Assembly: GCA_002494015.1 (NCBI GenBank)
Contig: DLAR01000100.1
Span: forward strand, 11,524-19,916
Origin: Porphyromonadaceae bacterium UBA7042
Lineage (GTDB): Bacteria > Bacteroidota > Bacteroidia > Bacteroidales > Muribaculaceae
Direction of reading: 5' to 3'
DNA: 8,393 bases
This document shows positions 6,030 through 8,393 of this stretch, one piece after another (position 1 is the stretch's first letter; the number at the start of each line of letters is the position of its first letter). The translations under genes and the position numbers were made by a program. The notes beneath the pieces are model-generated. The model was not told the origin of the DNA and made no database searches. It was given only the letters and a program-made list of their open reading frames with translations.

Positions 6030-6515
6030 GTGATTGTCGCTGTAATAGCGCAGACTGAACCATGCTGGACTGCTGAAACCGCGCATTTTCTTTGTGCCGG
6101 GGGCGGCAGTCTTGCCATGTTTGCCGGTGACTCTGTAGCCTCGTCGCTTGACCGGCGGATACACCGCCTGATAGCCGGTTTTGCCGATACCTACGGTCAT
6201 CACGGTTCACGTTCCACACGGCGGTTGCTCGACTCGTTGTCGCGCATCGTCCCTGACGTGGTCCACATTGTTGACCTTGTAACCGATTTCTACAATTATC
6301 CCATGCTTCTTGACGGCCTGTCACGGATGCCTGTCGAGATTGCTGTCAGCACGGCATGGCGCAGTCCCGGTGGCGCGCTGTTGAGGCGTCCCGGTTACAA
6401 CAGCCGTATAATCGCCCGCATGACAGCCTCGATGCCACGGGTGACGATGGTTGACCCGGTCGCCACTGCCGGCGAGGCTGTCGCTTTATATAGAAAATTA
6501 ACCGCTTATGCTTGA
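6030..6515 (+). CDS. Orphan protein resembling the N-terminal half of a GT4 glycosyltransferase
   Basis: A 161-residue protein with no confident family. Residues 41-110 follow, without gaps, the N-terminal Rossmann domain of Bacteroidota GT4 glycosyltransferases as I remember them. D41, I44, H45, L47, D53, G56, R61, T63, P75, D76, H79, N89 and W110 fall on family-typical positions around the PDVVH strand. The family's HLHNxHGYY and TLHDCW motifs are replaced by HIVDLVTDF and STAW, and the C-terminal nucleotide-sugar domain is absent (full enzymes are about 400 residues). Catalysis is therefore unlikely. GTG at 6030 is the first usual start after an in-frame stop at 6000-6002; ATG at 6117 (residue 30) would give 132 residues. 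The end overlaps the U32 start by 8 bases, suggesting translational coupling. The open frame and tight packing favour a working gene, but a decaying fragment is possible. The coding call is firmer than the homology. Confidence 0.72.
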   Translation: MIVAVIAQTEPCWTAETAHFLCAGGGSLAMFAGDSVASSLDRRIHRLIAGFADTYGHHGSRSTRRLLDSLSRIVPDVVHIVDLVTDFYNYPMLLDGLSRMPVEIAVSTAWRSPGGALLRRPGYNSRIIARMTASMPRVTMVDPVATAGEAVALYRKLTAYA

Positions 6516-8361
6516 ACTTCTTGCTCCGGCGCGTAATGCCGATATTGCAATTGATGCCGTCATGGCCGGTGCCGATGCCGTCTACATCGGCGGTCCCGGT
6601 CATGGCGCGCGGCAGTCAGCGGCCAACAGTGTCGCCGAAATCGCCCGCGTGGTCGCTGTGGCCCATCGTTTCAATGTAAAGGTTTATGTCACAGTCAACA
6701 CGATTGTCTATGATGCCGAGCTATCCGTGGTGGAGAGGCTTATATGGGAGCTTTACCGTATAGGTGTAGATGCCCTTATTGTTCAGGACATGGGAGTTCT
6801 GCGCATGAATCTGCCCCCGATAGACCTCCATGCAAGTACCCAGTGCGACATCCGGGATGCGGCGCGGGCGCGTTTTCTTCGGGATGTCGGATTTTCGCGC
6901 GTAGTGCTCGCCCGTGAGCTGTCAATCGACGAGATTGCCGCCATCAATCGCGAGGTTCCCGATGTCGAGCTTGAGGCTTTCTGTCACGGTGCACTCTGCG
7001 TCAGCTACAGCGGCGATTGTCGCGCAAGCGCGTTGACGACAGGCCGCAGTGCCAACCGTGGCGAGTGTGCCCAGATATGCCGCCTCCCCTTTGACCTTGT
7101 CGACAGCAGGGGAGAGGTAATCGTTTCCGACACCCATCTGCTGTCGCTCCGAGACCTTAACCGTCTTCCCGACGTGGCTGCGATGGCTGCCGCAGGTGTC
7201 ACCTCGTTTAAAATAGAGGGTCGGCTGAAAGATGCTTCTTACGTCCGTAACACGGTGGCTGCCTACAACGATGCTCTCAGACGAGTGGCCTCTCCCGACA
7301 ATCCCCGTTCCTCATGGGGGGTGGCTGATGCCGGGTTTATCCCTGACCTCGACCGCAGTTTCAATCGCGGATTTACTTCTTATTTCGCGAATCCCGGCCG
7401 TGTGACAAAAGGCATGGCGGCGTTACGGTCGCCCAAATGGGTGGGTGCTGAAACAGGTGTTGTCACCTCGGTCAACGGTAAGACTGTGACGCTGCGGCTC
7501 GCTGACGGCGTGAGCCTTGCCAATGGTGACGGGCTGACTTTCTTTGACCGCCGTGGCAAGCTGACCGGATTTCGCGTGAACACGACCACCGGAAACCGCA
7601 TTACATCAATGGCTCCGGTACGCGGTCTCGAAACCGGCATGAAGGTGTATCGTAATTTCTACAAGGAGTTTGAGGATACGGTGAAGGCGGCCGTGTCGCA
7701 GCGCACGATGTGGGTCGACATGACCCTGCGCCACATCTCCCGCTCAGGGATGCTCGTCATTGATGCTGTTGACGAGGGTGGACACCGTGTCAGCGGGACC
7801 GCTGTGCTTTCCGATGCCTGTGCCGCCCGCTCGCCGCAATTTGACACTCGCCGTCGTGTGCTTGCCAAGACCGGTGACACAATCTATCGCCTCCGCAATC
7901 TTGACGACAGGGCAGGTGACCTGTTTATACCGGCATCGGTACTGACCGACCTGCGCCGCCGTGTGCTCACACTGCTCGACAGCGCTGCTCGCGCCACATA
8001 TAAATATCGTTACCGTCTTCCCGAGAACCACCAAGCGGTTTTACCCGGTGACGGTATTCTGACAATCCACGACAATGTTGCCAACTCGCTCGCCGAGCGG
8101 TTTTACCGTGACCACGGTGTAAACGAAATGGCCCGGGCGGTAGAGGTCGACACTCCATCGGCAGGCGAAGATGTCGTTGTGATGACAACGCGCTACTGTA
8201 TTCGTCGCGAGTTGGGGATGTGCCTGAAAAAGACCCCTGTACATCGCGGGCCTCTATATCTCAAGGCGCCCGGACTCTGTTTCCGTCTCGATTTTGACTG
8301 CAAACGATGCGGAATGAATGTTGTAAAGATAAATAAGAGGGTGTTTTATAACAAATGTTAA
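6508..8361 (+). CDS. Peptidase U32 family protein, RlhA/TrhP-like (probable RNA hydroxylation factor)
   Basis: A 617-residue cytosolic protein. U32 proteins were named after a collagenase, but E. coli members TrhP (YegQ) and RlhA (YdcP) support prephenate-dependent hydroxylation of tRNA U34 and 23S rRNA C2501. The N-terminal barrel starts LELLAPARN and GADAVYIGG. The U32 signature EAFCHGALCVSYSGDC (156-171) is followed by RSANRGECAQICR, giving C164, C171, C187 and C191 as likely iron-sulfur ligands. FKIEGRLKD (234-242) matches the family's barrel end. Residues about 310-500 form a DUF3656-like region, and the tail has a second cysteine set (C564, C572, C591, C598, C601) in TRYCIRRELGMC and FDCKRCGM. 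Length and tail resemble RlhA more than the shorter TrhP (about 450 residues). Which RNA it modifies cannot be read here, so no symbol is given. Its ATG overlaps the preceding gene's stop by 8 bases. Confidence 0.93.
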   Translation: MLELLAPARNADIAIDAVMAGADAVYIGGPGHGARQSAANSVAEIARVVAVAHRFNVKVYVTVNTIVYDAELSVVERLIWELYRIGVDALIVQDMGVLRMNLPPIDLHASTQCDIRDAARARFLRDVGFSRVVLARELSIDEIAAINREVPDVELEAFCHGALCVSYSGDCRASALTTGRSANRGECAQICRLPFDLVDSRGEVIVSDTHLLSLRDLNRLPDVAAMAAAGVTSFKIEGRLKDASYVRNTVAAYNDALRRVASPDNPRSSWGVADAGFIPDLDRSFNRGFTSYFANPGRVTKGMAALRSPKWVGAETGVVTSVNGKTVTLRLADGVSLANGDGLTFFDRRGKLTGFRVNTTTGNRITSMAPVRGLETGMKVYRNFYKEFEDTVKAAVSQRTMWVDMTLRHISRSGMLVIDAVDEGGHRVSGTAVLSDACAARSPQFDTRRRVLAKTGDTIYRLRNLDDRAGDLFIPASVLTDLRRRVLTLLDSAARATYKYRYRLPENHQAVLPGDGILTIHDNVANSLAERFYRDHGVNEMARAVEVDTPSAGEDVVVMTTRYCIRRELGMCLKKTPVHRGPLYLKAPGLCFRLDFDCKRCGMNVVKINKRVFYNKC

Positions 8362-8391
8362 ATCCAAAGCCCGTTTTCACGAGTCGGATTT
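8360..8391 (+). terminator. Weak inverted repeat after the U32 gene, possible terminator
   Basis: AAATCC (8360-8365) can pair with GGATTT (8386-8391), and CGT/ACG (8372-8374 and 8379-8381) can pair inside it; the second arm runs into a short T stretch at the window edge. The stem is short and the window ends here, so this is only a hint of transcription termination. Confidence 0.2.
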
Positions 8392-8393
8392 TG

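Noticed and set aside
6022..6324. Minus-strand open frames opposite the orphan gene, considered as an alternative coding strand
   Set aside because: Their translations are Arg/Gln-rich with no domain, whereas the plus frame shows glycosyltransferase-like structure and overlaps the U32 start in an operon-like way.
8341..8393. Possible tRNA or small RNA at the right edge
   Set aside because: No cloverleaf or TTC-loop pattern is visible in the few bases after the U32 stop; only a short inverted repeat is present and the window ends.

Overview
The window looks like chromosomal DNA from a Bacteroidota species of the order Bacteroidales, possibly a moderately GC-rich gut lineage such as Muribaculaceae; the family is a guess. 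The evidence is a periplasmic GH31 glycosidase next to a propeller/Y_Y_Y/AraC sensor-regulator, a DUF4293 membrane protein (a family I know only from Bacteroidota), TAnnTTTG promoter boxes of the Bacteroidales housekeeping sigma factor, and mostly absent Shine-Dalgarno sequences. I see no tRNA, rRNA, CRISPR array, insertion sequence or phage gene. Coding density is high and no gene-free stretch reaches 300 bases; the longest is 127 bases at 5454-5580.

Left half, minus strand, in transcription order: surE (5453-4692, 5'-nucleotidase), then after 7 bases a GTG-started membrane regulator (4684-2468), then after 101 bases a secreted GH31 alpha-glycosidase (2366-21). The regulator resembles the sensors of Bacteroides hybrid two-component systems but lacks the histidine kinase and receiver domains, so a periplasmic propeller is joined through one membrane helix directly to an AraC-type DNA-binding domain. 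The gap before the GH31 gene holds a perfect TAnnTTTG box with no good -33 box, preceded by a 13-bp direct repeat with a 21-bp period. This is the geometry of an AraC-family activator site. The working model is a membrane-bound one-component sugar sensor that switches on its neighbouring glycosidase.

The 127-bp divergent region between surE and the DUF4293 gene carries a promoter on each strand, a 16-bp near-perfect inverted repeat, and a lone 10-bp copy of the motif found upstream of GH31.

Right half, plus strand: DUF4293 protein (5581-6015), a 161-residue orphan protein (6030-6515), and a U32-family protein related to RNA hydroxylases (6508-8361), closely packed with gaps of 14 and -8 bases, so probably one operon. 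The orphan protein aligns without gaps to the N-terminal half of Bacteroidota GT4 glycosyltransferases as I remember them, but has lost their HxHNxHGYY and TLHDCW motifs and the whole C-terminal catalytic half. It looks like a glycosyltransferase half-domain either reused for another job or decaying, and it is translationally coupled to the U32 gene. This protein and the regulator/operator pair are the two most interesting items. All family calls are from reading the sequence; no database search was possible.
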